Below, one piece after another: positions 6,410 through 13,440 of a stretch of DNA of 21,330 bases. Position numbers and translations under genes: made by a program. Within the stretch, counting starts at the first letter, position 1, and each line of letters starts with the position of its first letter. The notes under the pieces are model-generated. The model was not told the DNA's origin, did no database searches, and saw only the letters and a list, made by a program, of their open reading frames with translations. This stretch comes from Acidilobaceae archaeon (GTDB lineage: Archaea; Thermoproteota; Thermoprotei_A; Sulfolobales; Acidilobaceae), in assembly GCA_027044005.1 (NCBI GenBank), contig JALUDK010000015.1:1-21330 (forward strand). The letters run 5' to 3'.

Positions 6410-7996
6410 ATGGGGCTGGGGATGGGTATCAGGGACCTACTAGACGATGCCCCACTAATAGCAAGGATAACTCCAGGTATAGCTGGCGCCACACTGGCAG
6501 GAGCAGCGCTTGGGCTCCTAAACCCGGCCACCGCCGCGGCGGGTATAGGAGCACTAGCCGTTGTAGCCGGGGCCAGCTTGGCCCTATCCAGGGCTGGTAG
6601 GGTCAAGCCTCCAAGGAGCGAGGAGGGGCCTGGGCCTAGGTTCAGGATATTCGATGTTGAGGTTAGGGAGCAGAGTGAGGGTGCGGAGAGGCTAGTCGAG
6701 ATAATAAGGGAGAGGGCCTCCTCCGGGGTCAGGTACAGTATACTCACTATCATGGAGGGTAGCTACTCGAGGAGCCTCGTGATCCTCTCGTCACCCAGTG
6801 AGCACAAGCTCGTCATAGAGGGGGAGGTATTCAAGACGCTGGTGGCCAGCCTGGCGGGGGGTGTCAGGCTAAGGGAGGTCACTGGCCCCAGTATAGAGGC
6901 TAGGCTTGCCGTGGATGTTGCCTCCATAAGCCTTAGGCAGGGTGGGGGGGTTCTAGCCTATCCAAGCACTGGCATGCCTGAGCCGCCGGAGTCGGGGGAC
7001 ATATACCTGGGAGAACTCATAGACTCAGCCACGCCGAGGAGGGTGTACCTTAGCCTGGACGATGTCAGGGGGCATGTAGGCGTATTCGGTTCCACAGGCT
7101 CGGGGAAGTCTACTACACTTGCAGTCCTAGCCTCCAGGCTATCTAGGGCTGGGATGAGCGTGGTGATTATGGACTGGACCGGCGAGTACGAGGAACTTCT
7201 AGACGGGATGGGTGCACGGTACAGGATGCTGGACCCGGTGAGGGGTGAAGCCGCCGTCAACCCCCTCCTCCTAGCCAGGAGCGGTGAGGTCGACGTTGTA
7301 GTGGATATACTATCCAGGTCCCTGGGGCTAAGCCAGCCCCAGGAATACCTACTCCAGAGGGTGCTGGAATCCTCTAAGCCGGGTAGCATAGAGGAGCTAC
7401 TGGCGATGGTTGAAGGGTACCCCGAGGAGGCGAAGTGGGATAGGGAGGTGAAGAGGGGGTTAGCTAGGAGGCTCGGAGTTATGTCTAGGAGTAGCGGAGG
7501 CTCGGCATTCAGGGGTGACACGGGGCCAAGGGTGGCTCCGGGCATAAGCCTGGTTAGGTGTGACCGTATAAGGAATGCCAGCCTTAGGACGGTCTACATA
7601 CTAGTGTACCTAGCCTACCTCTACACTATACCACCGGGCAAGGAGGTAGCGGTGATTGTGGACGAGGCCCACAACGTGTTCGGTAGCGGGTGGGGAGGGT
7701 TCCCCGACCAGCTTATAGCGGAGTCTAGGAAGTACGGGATATACCTAATCCTAGCCACGCAGTCGCCCAGCGAGGCATCGAATAGTGTGATACTTAACAC
7801 CAACACGAAGATCGTGCACGCACTAAAAAGCGCCAGGGACAAGCAGCTAGTCTCAGCAACCCTTAGCCTAGGGGACAATGCTAATAGGCTAGACAAGCTC
7901 AAGCCCGGCGAGGCGCTGGTTTCAGCCCCCTCACTCTCCTCCCCGGTATTCGTCAAGATCGATGCCAGAGAGCCACCTAGTCAAGTCCTCTACTAG
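6410..7996 (+). CDS. membrane-anchored HerA/VirB4-like ATPase (CedB candidate)
   Basis: 528-residue FtsK/HerA superfamily ATPase (DUF87 type). The N-terminus has two hydrophobic Gly/Ala-rich segments (about 17-38 and 41-61), which predict membrane anchoring. A middle region of 75-200 precedes the motor: Walker A GSTGSGKST (227-235), MDWTGEY (254-260), Walker B VAVIVDEAH (413-421) and the ATQ motif (449-451). Canonical HerA is soluble and sits with nurA, mre11 and rad50; none is here. Two N-terminal transmembrane helices before a HerA/VirB4 motor describe CedB, the ATPase of the crenarchaeal Ced DNA-import system, so I suggest CedB as the nearest match. No cedA-like polytopic membrane gene is visible nearby. 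The 3' end overlaps the convergent AK6 gene by 66 nt. Superfamily is firm; CedB identity is tentative. Confidence 0.82.
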   Translation: MGLGMGIRDLLDDAPLIARITPGIAGATLAGAALGLLNPATAAAGIGALAVVAGASLALSRAGRVKPPRSEEGPGPRFRIFDVEVREQSEGAERLVEIIRERASSGVRYSILTIMEGSYSRSLVILSSPSEHKLVIEGEVFKTLVASLAGGVRLREVTGPSIEARLAVDVASISLRQGGGVLAYPSTGMPEPPESGDIYLGELIDSATPRRVYLSLDDVRGHVGVFGSTGSGKSTTLAVLASRLSRAGMSVVIMDWTGEYEELLDGMGARYRMLDPVRGEAAVNPLLLARSGEVDVVVDILSRSLGLSQPQEYLLQRVLESSKPGSIEELLAMVEGYPEEAKWDREVKRGLARRLGVMSRSSGGSAFRGDTGPRVAPGISLVRCDRIRNASLRTVYILVYLAYLYTIPPGKEVAVIVDEAHNVFGSGWGGFPDQLIAESRKYGIYLILATQSPSEASNSVILNTNTKIVHALKSARDKQLVSATLSLGDNANRLDKLKPGEALVSAPSLSSPVFVKIDAREPPSQVLY

Positions 7997-8542
7997 CTCC
8001 TCATCGACCGATAGCCAGTCAATATACACCCCAGTACGCCACTCCTCAACAAGGCCTAGAGCCCTCAAACCCGCCTCCTCAGGGGTTGTATGGCTCGTGT
8101 CAACCTCAACAGTCATATGCCACCACTCGCCTAACTCCGAGGCCACGACGCCCAGCGCCTCCGCGGCGCAGTTCTCAACAATCTTGGCCTCAGGCCAGCC
8201 ACGCTGTGCGAGCCTCTTGCAGAGTATCCTGGGGTGAGTCCTGAGGAGTAGTATGAACGCTACCATATCCTCTACAGCATCCATCCACAGGGACGGATAA
8301 AGGGTGGCCACGAGAGTGCAGCCCCTAACTACTTTAGCCGCCTCCCTTGCAGCCCTAACCCCCATCTCCGGGTCGATAACCATGGTATGCCTGCCAGTTG
8401 GGTCAGGCCTGGCAGCGCCTAGCCTCTTCATAACCTCCGAGCTCTCTAGCATAGTACACCCTAGCATATCCGCTAGGGCCCTGCCCACACTGGTCTTTCC
8501 GGTGCCCGGTGTGCCCGTGACCAGGATCAGGGGCTCGCCCAT
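7931..8542 (-). CDS. AK6/Fap7-like adenylate kinase
   Basis: 203-residue P-loop kinase with GTPGTGKT at 10-17, followed by the family-like SVGRALADMLG, an ESSEVMKRLGA segment and the lid region LLLRTHPRILCKRLAQRGW. AK6/Fap7 proteins act as atypical adenylate kinase/ATPase and, in eukaryotes and probably archaea, in late small-subunit ribosome maturation through contact with uS11. The ATG is 24 nt from possible TATA elements and has only a weak ribosome binding site, so the mRNA may be nearly leaderless. The last 21 codons are antisense to the end of the HerA-like gene. At 203 residues it is somewhat longer than the usual 160-190 for archaeal members, the excess being the C-terminal acidic tail. 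Confidence 0.85.
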   Translation of the reverse strand: MGEPLILVTGTPGTGKTSVGRALADMLGCTMLESSEVMKRLGAARPDPTGRHTMVIDPEMGVRAAREAAKVVRGCTLVATLYPSLWMDAVEDMVAFILLLRTHPRILCKRLAQRGWPEAKIVENCAAEALGVVASELGEWWHMTVEVDTSHTTPEEAGLRALGLVEEWRTGVYIDWLSVDEELVEDLTRWLSGIDLDEYRGGE

Positions 8543-8573
8543 CTAAACCGCCAGGACTGGAAAGATGGAGGGG

Positions 8574-8587
8574 GTTAAGGGTATAAG
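8574..8587 (-). promoter_or_regulatory. TATA-like elements of the AK6-like gene
   Basis: On the minus strand, CTTATA (8582-8587) and CTTAAC (8574-8579) lie in tandem 32-45 nt before the ATG. Either could be box A; together they suggest a short leader or leaderless transcript. Confidence 0.4.
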
Positions 8588-8609
8588 GTTGGGGGTTACC
8601 TTATAGTGG

Positions 8610-10256
8610 CTAGTCCTCCTCGCCGGAGGGGGTGGGCTTCTTGTCCTCCTTAGTCTCCTCCCTCTTGGCGGCTATGACGTCGTCTATCCTCAGTATTAGG
8701 CTTGCCACCTCTGTGCCAGCCTTGAAGGCGTTGGTCTTGACCCTGGCTGGCTCTATTACTCCCTTCTCCCACATGTCCACTATCTCGCCGGTCTCTATGT
8801 CGACACCGGCCCACTTCTTGCCCTCCTCGTGGGCGCTCCTCAGCTTCATCAGCACCTCTATTGGGTCGTGGCCCGCGTTGAATGCTAGGGTTTGTGGTAG
8901 GCTCTCAAGGGCCTTTATGAAGGCCTCAACTGCTAGCTGCTCCTTGCCCTCGATGGTCTTGGCCCACTCCCTCAGCCTCCTAGATATCTCCACCTCAGTG
9001 GCGCCGCCGCCAGCCACTATCTTGCCGTCCATCACGGCGTCGGCCACGGCGCTGAGCGAGTCGTGGAGGGCCCTGTCCGCCTCCTCGACGAGCCTCTCGA
9101 AGCCACCCCTTATCACTATGGTTACGCTTCTGGGGTTCTTTGCTCCCTCTATGAATACCATCTTGTCCTCGCCGACCTTCCTCTCCTCGACCAGCTCAGC
9201 CTCGCCTAGGTCCTCGGGCCTCAGGTCGTCGATGTTGGTCACGATCTTTGCCCCTGTGGCCCTGGCAACCTTCTCGATATCACTCCTCTTCACCCTCCTC
9301 ACAGCCGGAATACCCTTCTTAGCCAGGAAATGCTGGGCAACATCATCAATACCCTTCTGAGTAATCACCACATTAGCCCCAGTAGCAGCAATCTTCTCGA
9401 CCTTCTCTGCCAGTATCTTCTCCTGCTTCTCTAGCAGCTTCTGTATGAGGTCTGGGTTGTTTATGCTTATCTCCATGTCGATCTCTGGCTTCTCTATCTC
9501 CAGTGGGGTGTCTAGCACTGCTATCTTGGCGTTCTCGACCCTCTTGGGCATGTCGGGGTGTACTACCTCCTTGTCTAGTACTATGCCCTTGACTAGCATG
9601 GTGTCCCTTAGGCTGCCGCCGTGCTTCTTTATGATCTGTACGTTGTTCAGGTCTACGTAGTACCTGTCTCCCCTCTTCTCTGCTATGGCCCTAACCGCCT
9701 CTACTGCTAGCTGGGCGAAGTAGTCCTTGGTGTCGTGGACTGCCTTGCTGTTTAGGCTGGTCCTGGCTACTAGTAGTAGCTTCTCGGTGTCGTTTATATC
9801 AACGGGCTCTGCTATCTCCTGGATTATCTCCAGGGCCCTGTTGAGGGCCTTCTTGTAGCCCTCTATTATGAGGGTCGGGTGTATGTTCGCGTCTAGGAGC
9901 TTCTCGGCCTCCTTGATCAGTTCGCCGGCGAATATGACTGCTGTCTTGGTGCCATCACCAGCCTCCTCGTCCTGGCCCTTGGCGATCTGTACTAGCATCT
10001 TGGCTGCGGGGTGCTGGACGTCCATCTTGTCTAGTATAGTGGCGCCGTCGTTGGTTATGGTTATGTCTCCTAGGCTGTCTACTAGCATCTTGTCCATGCC
10101 CTTGGGGCCGTAGGTTGTCTTTAGTATCTCGGCTATAGCCTTGACCGCCATTATGTTGCTCCTGACCGCCTCCCTACCATAGGACCTCTGGGTGCCCTCC
10201 TTGAGTATGATCACGGGGACACCGGTTGGCTCCGCCACTGGTGCCATTGCCGCCAT
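8610..10256 (-). CDS. ths: thermosome subunit (group II chaperonin)
   Basis: 548-residue group II chaperonin subunit that forms the double-ring ATP-driven folding machine. Conserved features are [19 protein letters not shown] (46-64), TNDGATIL (68-75), the GDGTKT nucleotide motif (100-105), the apical segment with [24 protein letters not shown], and [16 protein letters not shown]. The C-terminus is acidic (SGEED) with no Gly/Met repeat tail. The ATG has AGGTGA 8 nt upstream and a strong TATA about 55 nt upstream, as expected for a highly expressed gene. The N-terminus [16 protein letters not shown] resembles thermosomes of the Pyrodictium group from memory. Residues near the apical domain (nt about 9265-9395) use a distinctly different codon set from the rest of the gene. 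Crenarchaea carry several paralogues; I cannot tell which one this is. Confidence 0.97.
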   Translation of the reverse strand: MAAMAPVAEPTGVPVIILKEGTQRSYGREAVRSNIMAVKAIAEILKTTYGPKGMDKMLVDSLGDITITNDGATILDKMDVQHPAAKMLVQIAKGQDEEAGDGTKTAVIFAGELIKEAEKLLDANIHPTLIIEGYKKALNRALEIIQEIAEPVDINDTEKLLLVARTSLNSKAVHDTKDYFAQLAVEAVRAIAEKRGDRYYVDLNNVQIIKKHGGSLRDTMLVKGIVLDKEVVHPDMPKRVENAKIAVLDTPLEIEKPEIDMEISINNPDLIQKLLEKQEKILAEKVEKIAATGANVVITQKGIDDVAQHFLAKKGIPAVRRVKRSDIEKVARATGAKIVTNIDDLRPEDLGEAELVEERKVGEDKMVFIEGAKNPRSVTIVIRGGFERLVEEADRALHDSLSAVADAVMDGKIVAGGGATEVEISRRLREWAKTIEGKEQLAVEAFIKALESLPQTLAFNAGHDPIEVLMKLRSAHEEGKKWAGVDIETGEIVDMWEKGVIEPARVKTNAFKAGTEVASLILRIDDVIAAKREETKEDKKPTPSGEED

Positions 10257-10308
10257 CTCTTGTCACCTGCTCCACTTCATTCTCCACAGAAACATGTAGA
10301 GGCCGCTT

Positions 10309-10317
10309 CTATATAAG
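10309..10317 (-). promoter_or_regulatory. TATA box of the thermosome gene
   Basis: CTTATATAG on the minus strand with an upstream CGAAACC that resembles the archaeal BRE. It predicts a start near 10286 and a leader of about 30 nt carrying the AGGTGA site. Confidence 0.7.
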
Positions 10318-10348
10318 GGTTTCGGTAATACGGGTGGGTGCACCATCA

Positions 10349-10357
10349 CTTAAATTA
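10349..10357 (+). promoter_or_regulatory. TATA box of the S17e operon
   Basis: CTTAAATTA about 37-45 nt before the S17e ATG, predicting a leader of about 15 nt with AAGGGT. The 8-bp palindrome GGTGCACC (10337-10344) separates it from the divergent thermosome promoter. Confidence 0.6.
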
Positions 10358-10393
10358 GGGCCCCACACCGGAACCCCACACGGGTGCAAGGGT

Positions 10394-10606
10394 ATGGGGA
10401 AGGTTAGGACCACGCTAGTCAAGAGGACGGCAAGGAAGCTACTCGCAGAGTACCGGGACCTATTCACCAGGGACTTCGAGCACAACAAGAAGGTAGTATC
10501 GGAGCTTATAGAGTATAGGAGCAAGAAGCTCAGGAACCAGATCGCGGGATACATAACACACCTGGTAAAGATCGAGGAGAGGAAGAAGAAGGAGGAGCAG
10601 CAATAA
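10394..10606 (+). CDS. rps17e: ribosomal protein S17e (eS17)
   Basis: 70-residue basic small-subunit protein matching archaeal S17e: MGKVRTTLVKRTARKL, LFTRDFEHNKKVV, then RSKKLRNQIAGYITHLVKI and a Lys/Glu tail. Archaeal S17e is normally 60-80 residues. An open frame extends 56 codons upstream through the promoter and is not coding; the ATG at 10394, with AAGGGT before it, fits the family start. It opens an operon with the MoaD-phosphoribosyltransferase fusion 28 nt downstream and cgi121 after that. Confidence 0.93.
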   Translation: MGKVRTTLVKRTARKLLAEYRDLFTRDFEHNKKVVSELIEYRSKKLRNQIAGYITHLVKIEERKKKEEQQ

Positions 10607-10634
10607 CACCTCCTCCCCTAAAGGGGAACACGGG

Positions 10635-11375
10635 ATGCAAGTCAAGGTAAAACTCCTAGCATCACTAAAAGACCTAGCAGGGGGAAGACGGGAGATCCTA
10701 GTAGAGGCCAGGACCTGGAGAGAGGCCCTAGCAAGGCTAGTCGAGGAGAACCCCCAGCTGGAGGAGGCGCTCAATAGAGACGGAACCCCCAAGCCAGGGA
10801 TAATCGTCTTCGTAGACGGGGTTGACTATAGGATAGCAGATAGCAGCGAGGCCAGGGAGGTGGTAGTACTACCAGTGAACCACGGGGGAGTAGAGATACA
10901 GCTAGTAACCTGGGCCGAGGTGGAGGAGGCAATAGACGACATAGCAGCCAAGATCAGGGCCACGGGACTCAAGCCAGATGCTATAATAGGCATAATGAGG
11001 GGAGGAATTATACCCGCCAGGCTACTAGCAGATTCCCTAGACGTCCAGGAGATACTCACAATGGAGATCAAGCTCTACCAGTCAATAGGAGTCAAGTCAG
11101 CACAGCCATACATAAAATACCCGATCATAAGGGAGCTGAGAGGATTCAGGGTGCTCATTGTAGATGACATAAGCGACAGTGGCCTCTCGCTACAACTAGC
11201 AGTAGAGGCGGTATCGCTATACTCCCCAGCATCGATATCCACAGCAACTCTCTACGTGAAGCCGTGGACCAGGATGCACCCAGACTACTACTCCAAGACG
11301 ACCGACAAGTGGATAATCTTCCCGTGGGAGAAGCACGAGTACGCCAGGGAGGTGGAGAAGGCTGGAGGCCCCTAG
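10635..11375 (+). CDS. MoaD/SAMP-like domain fused to a phosphoribosyltransferase
   Basis: One 246-residue frame holds two complete domains. Residues 1-85 are a ubiquitin-like beta-grasp protein of the MoaD/ThiS/SAMP type: KVKLLASLKDLAG, then REALARLVEENP, GIIVFVDGVDYR, and the hallmark end VVVLPVNHGG. Such proteins act by adenylation and thiolation of the terminal Gly-Gly, as sulfur carriers or as protein modifiers. Residues 86-246 are a type I phosphoribosyltransferase: LVTWAEVEEAIDDIAAKI, MRGGIIPARLLAD, the PRPP motif VLIVDDISDSG (173-183) and WIIFPWE, closest in style to xanthine/hypoxanthine-guanine enzymes. No ATG, GTG or TTG occurs at the junction that would start the second domain separately. 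In the +1 frame a TAG sits just after the Gly-Gly codons. Cgi121 overlaps its end by 14 nt. Domain calls are strong; whether the product is cleaved is unknown. Confidence 0.85.
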   Translation: MQVKVKLLASLKDLAGGRREILVEARTWREALARLVEENPQLEEALNRDGTPKPGIIVFVDGVDYRIADSSEAREVVVLPVNHGGVEIQLVTWAEVEEAIDDIAAKIRATGLKPDAIIGIMRGGIIPARLLADSLDVQEILTMEIKLYQSIGVKSAQPYIKYPIIRELRGFRVLIVDDISDSGLSLQLAVEAVSLYSPASISTATLYVKPWTRMHPDYYSKTTDKWIIFPWEKHEYAREVEKAGGP

Positions 11376-11823
11376 AACCTACTGCATCCACAAGATACAG
11401 GCCGGGCCAGACACGCTGAAGATCCTCTACGCGAGGCTAGACAAGCCAGTAGACCCGGAGAAGGTAGCCAGGCTAGCTAGGAGCGTAGAAGGAATCCTAC
11501 TAGGCCTCGACAGAGACTACAATCCATGCGAAGCAGCATCCGCGGTACTCCATGCAGAAGAACTAGCAAGCCTGGGTGCCATAAGAGTCAGGAGCAGGCC
11601 CCTGGCAGCCCTAATGCTCATCTACAAGGCCAGGCAGATAAGCGAGCTACTGGAGGAGATGGGCGAAGCCAGGATCCTAGTAGGGATCGTGATGGGCCAG
11701 GAGGACTTTGAGGCTGTACTCGGGAAGCTAGCGGGAGGGGAGTGGAGAGGCGTAGAGTGTAGCACCGAGTGCGGGCCTGGGGACCTAGCGGGCATAGCCA
11801 GCTTCGCCGCACGCCTCCTCTAG
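11362..11823 (+). CDS. cgi121: KEOPS complex subunit Cgi121, CTG start
   Basis: 153 residues if started at CTG. The diagnostic part is AALMLIYKARQISELLEEMG followed by ARILVGIVMG, matching the Cgi121 pattern of a Leu-rich helix, R-Q-I and a final Val-rich strand. Cgi121 binds the CCA end of tRNA and the kinase Bud32 in KEOPS, which makes the universal t6A37 of ANN-decoding tRNAs. An in-frame stop lies at 11314-11316 and no ATG, GTG or TTG follows it until 11614, which would remove more than half the protein. The CTG at 11362 is preceded by GGAGGTGGAGAAGG, a good ribosome binding site inside the end of the previous gene. Its stop overlaps that of convergent ThrRS in a CTAG. Family moderately sure; the start is by elimination. 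Confidence 0.68.
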   Translation: MEAPRTYCIHKIQAGPDTLKILYARLDKPVDPEKVARLARSVEGILLGLDRDYNPCEAASAVLHAEELASLGAIRVRSRPLAALMLIYKARQISELLEEMGEARILVGIVMGQEDFEAVLGKLAGGEWRGVECSTECGPGDLAGIASFAARLL

Positions 11824-13235
11824 ATCAGCTGGTCTAGCCTGAGCGGTATGCGGGGTGCCTGGCCTATCAGGCGCCTAACACCCTCCTCTAGCCCCCTAGC
11901 TATGTCCTCGAAGCCGCCCTCCACAAGCTCTTCTAGGCCCATCACTGTGGTCTTCCTCCTCCTTGTAGAGTGGTCGTAGATCCTTAGGGTGACCTTACCC
12001 TCCCTGACCTCCCTCTCGCCTATGAATGCTAGCACGGGGGGCTTGATAGTGGACTCTATCTGCCTAACCTCGCCCGATAGGCTCGTCTTATTGGCCATCC
12101 TAACCCCTACCCTGAATCCCATCCCGGTCAGAGCGTTTGCCACCCTCTCAGCGGCGGCCTCTATCTCCCCGTCTAGCCCGCCTCCAGTCTGTATGCCGAT
12201 GATGCCTACCTGTAGGGGGGCCAGTGGGAAGGGTAGCCTGCCCCTGCTGTACTCCAGGTATATGCCCAGGAACCTCTCGACCGAGCCTAGGAGTGCCCTG
12301 TGGATTATGAATACATCCATATCACCGTAGACGCTCCTCACTAGCTCGTACAGCCTGAACCTCCTGGGGAGGTTAAAGTCGAATTGTATAGTGCCAAGCT
12401 GCCACTCCTTAACTATGCCAGCCTCCTCCAGCTTTACCACTACATCTATCTTGGGGCCGTAGAACGCGGCCTCCCCCTCCTCCATGGAGTAGGAGACACC
12501 ATATTTTCCTGCCAGCTTCCTAGCCGCCTCCTCGAGAGCCCCCTCGGCCTGGCTCCACTCCTCTCTGGTCCCCATGAACTCGGTGCCTATCAACGCCTTG
12601 TCGCTGAGGCTTAGGCGGAGGTGTATATCGGCTTTGGAGAGGTCTAGGAGGAACACGTTGCCAAGAACCATCATCATCTCGTCGAATACGTCGGTTATCA
12701 CATCTATAGCCTTATCGGAGGGGGTGATTATGTGAGCATCATCCTGGGTGAAGCCCCTAACCCTGAGGAGACCGTAGAGGCTCCCGCTGGGCTCGTACCT
12801 GTGGACCCTCCCCAGCTCGAAGATCTTGAAGGGTAGGGGGACCTTGCCCCTGAACCTGGCTACCTGGCTCATGAAGAGGAGTATGTGGTATGGGCAGTTC
12901 ATAGGTTTAATAGCGTAGTCGTGGCCTTCTATGTCGAAGAGGAACATGTTCTTCCTATAGAAGTCTAGGTGGCCAGAGACCTTGAAGAGTTCGCTACTAG
13001 CTATGATAGGGGTCTCCGCTATATAGTAGCCCCTGAGGGCGTGGAGCCTTGTGAGGATCTCAAAGAGGGCCCACCTGAATACTCCCCCGCCCAAGCTGAA
13101 GAGCGGGATTCCGGCGCCAGAGAAGGTGCCATACTCCCTATCCAGCAGCGGCACGGTCGAGTCAGGCTTTATAGCCAGGTCCAGCTCGTATGCGTAGTCC
13201 ATATGGGTCTTCTCTGTCCTACCCCCGCCGCTCAA
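11820..13235 (-). CDS. thrS: threonyl-tRNA synthetase, editing-domain-less (ThrRS-1 type)
   Basis: Class II synthetase charging tRNA-Thr. The 471 residues begin directly at the catalytic core: zinc ligands Cys114 (MNCPYH), His168 (DDAHI) and His312 (IIHRALLGSVERF), motif 2 FKIFELGRVHRYE (136-148) and motif 3 around 312-330. A C-terminal anticodon-binding domain follows (about 345-460). The N-terminal TGS and archaeal D-aminoacyl-deacylase-like editing domains are absent. Aeropyrum and Sulfolobus are known to have such a catalytic form with a separate editing protein, ThrRS-2/ThrRS-ed. The start is TTG at 13235 with GGGTG upstream; the ATG at 13202 is an alternative. It converges with cgi121 (4-nt overlap), whose t6A product marks threonine tRNAs. 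Confidence 0.93.
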   Translation of the reverse strand: MSGGGRTEKTHMDYAYELDLAIKPDSTVPLLDREYGTFSGAGIPLFSLGGGVFRWALFEILTRLHALRGYYIAETPIIASSELFKVSGHLDFYRKNMFLFDIEGHDYAIKPMNCPYHILLFMSQVARFRGKVPLPFKIFELGRVHRYEPSGSLYGLLRVRGFTQDDAHIITPSDKAIDVITDVFDEMMMVLGNVFLLDLSKADIHLRLSLSDKALIGTEFMGTREEWSQAEGALEEAARKLAGKYGVSYSMEEGEAAFYGPKIDVVVKLEEAGIVKEWQLGTIQFDFNLPRRFRLYELVRSVYGDMDVFIIHRALLGSVERFLGIYLEYSRGRLPFPLAPLQVGIIGIQTGGGLDGEIEAAAERVANALTGMGFRVGVRMANKTSLSGEVRQIESTIKPPVLAFIGEREVREGKVTLRIYDHSTRRRKTTVMGLEELVEGGFEDIARGLEEGVRRLIGQAPRIPLRLDQLI

Positions 13236-13296
13236 CCCTGCACACCCTTCTATGTGGCACTACCCAAGCCAATCCCACCGCTGGGCTACCTGATAG

Positions 13297-13303
13297 TAAA
13301 TAA
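13297..13303. promoter_or_regulatory. TATA element between thrS and the C/D box sRNA
   Basis: TAAATAA on the plus strand (TTATTTA on minus). On plus it predicts a start at about 13326-13328, where the sRNA terminal stem begins. On minus it is the only AT-rich element before thrS and would give a leader of about 40 nt. Confidence 0.45.
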
Positions 13304-13326
13304 GAATCTATGGAGAGGATACATGT

Positions 13327-13396
13327 GGAGGGCTATGATGAGTGGTGACGGCTCTGATCCCGGCGGGTGATGGGATGTCACCCTCTCTGAGCCCTT
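13327..13396 (+). ncRNA. C/D box sRNA (2'-O-methylation guide)
   Basis: All four boxes are present with archaeal spacing: C ATGATGA (13335-13341), D' CTGA (13354-13357), C' GTGATGG (13367-13373) and D CTGA (13387-13390). Guide regions are 12 nt (13342-13353) and 13 nt (13374-13386); the D'-C' gap is 9 nt. A terminal stem AGGGC (13329-13333) pairs with GCCCT (13391-13395) to close the kink-turn. By the D+5 rule the predicted targets are AGCCGUCACCAC (methyl on the fifth base, G) and AGAGGGUGACAUC (fifth base, G). I could not place either target with certainty in rRNA or tRNA. A TATA element 25 nt upstream supports independent transcription. Confidence 0.8.
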
Positions 13397-13426
13397 AAAG
13401 GAAAGAGGGGGAGAAGAGGGGAGAGT
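13396..13426 (-). terminator. pyrimidine-rich terminator candidate after the surface-protein gene
   Basis: Downstream of the minus-strand surface-protein gene the RNA would read an almost pure pyrimidine tract (CTCTCCCCTCTTCTCC and CCCTCTTTCCTTT). Archaeal terminators are T-rich tracts without a required hairpin; this one is mixed C/T, so support is moderate. Confidence 0.4.
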
Positions 13427-13440
13427 TAGGCTGGAGGCGC

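Noticed and set aside
6958..7545. 195-codon frame opposite the HerA-like gene
   Set aside because: Low-complexity Ser/Pro/Leu composition and full overlap with motor-domain codons on the other strand.
8632..9360. 242-codon frame opposite the thermosome gene
   Set aside because: Shadow of a highly conserved gene; Ser/Leu-rich, no motifs, no promoter or ribosome binding site.
10226..10393. N-terminal extension of S17e by 56 codons
   Set aside because: It spans both divergent promoters and is antisense to the thermosome start; S17e begins at the MGKVR methionine.
11614..11823. 69-residue ORF as a separate small gene
   Set aside because: It is the C-terminal half of Cgi121; the frame continues upstream with family-like sequence to the CTG at 11362.
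12969..13370. 133-codon plus-strand frame across the 5' end of thrS and the sRNA region
   Set aside because: Mostly antisense to thrS, no family features, and its end overlaps the C/D box sRNA.
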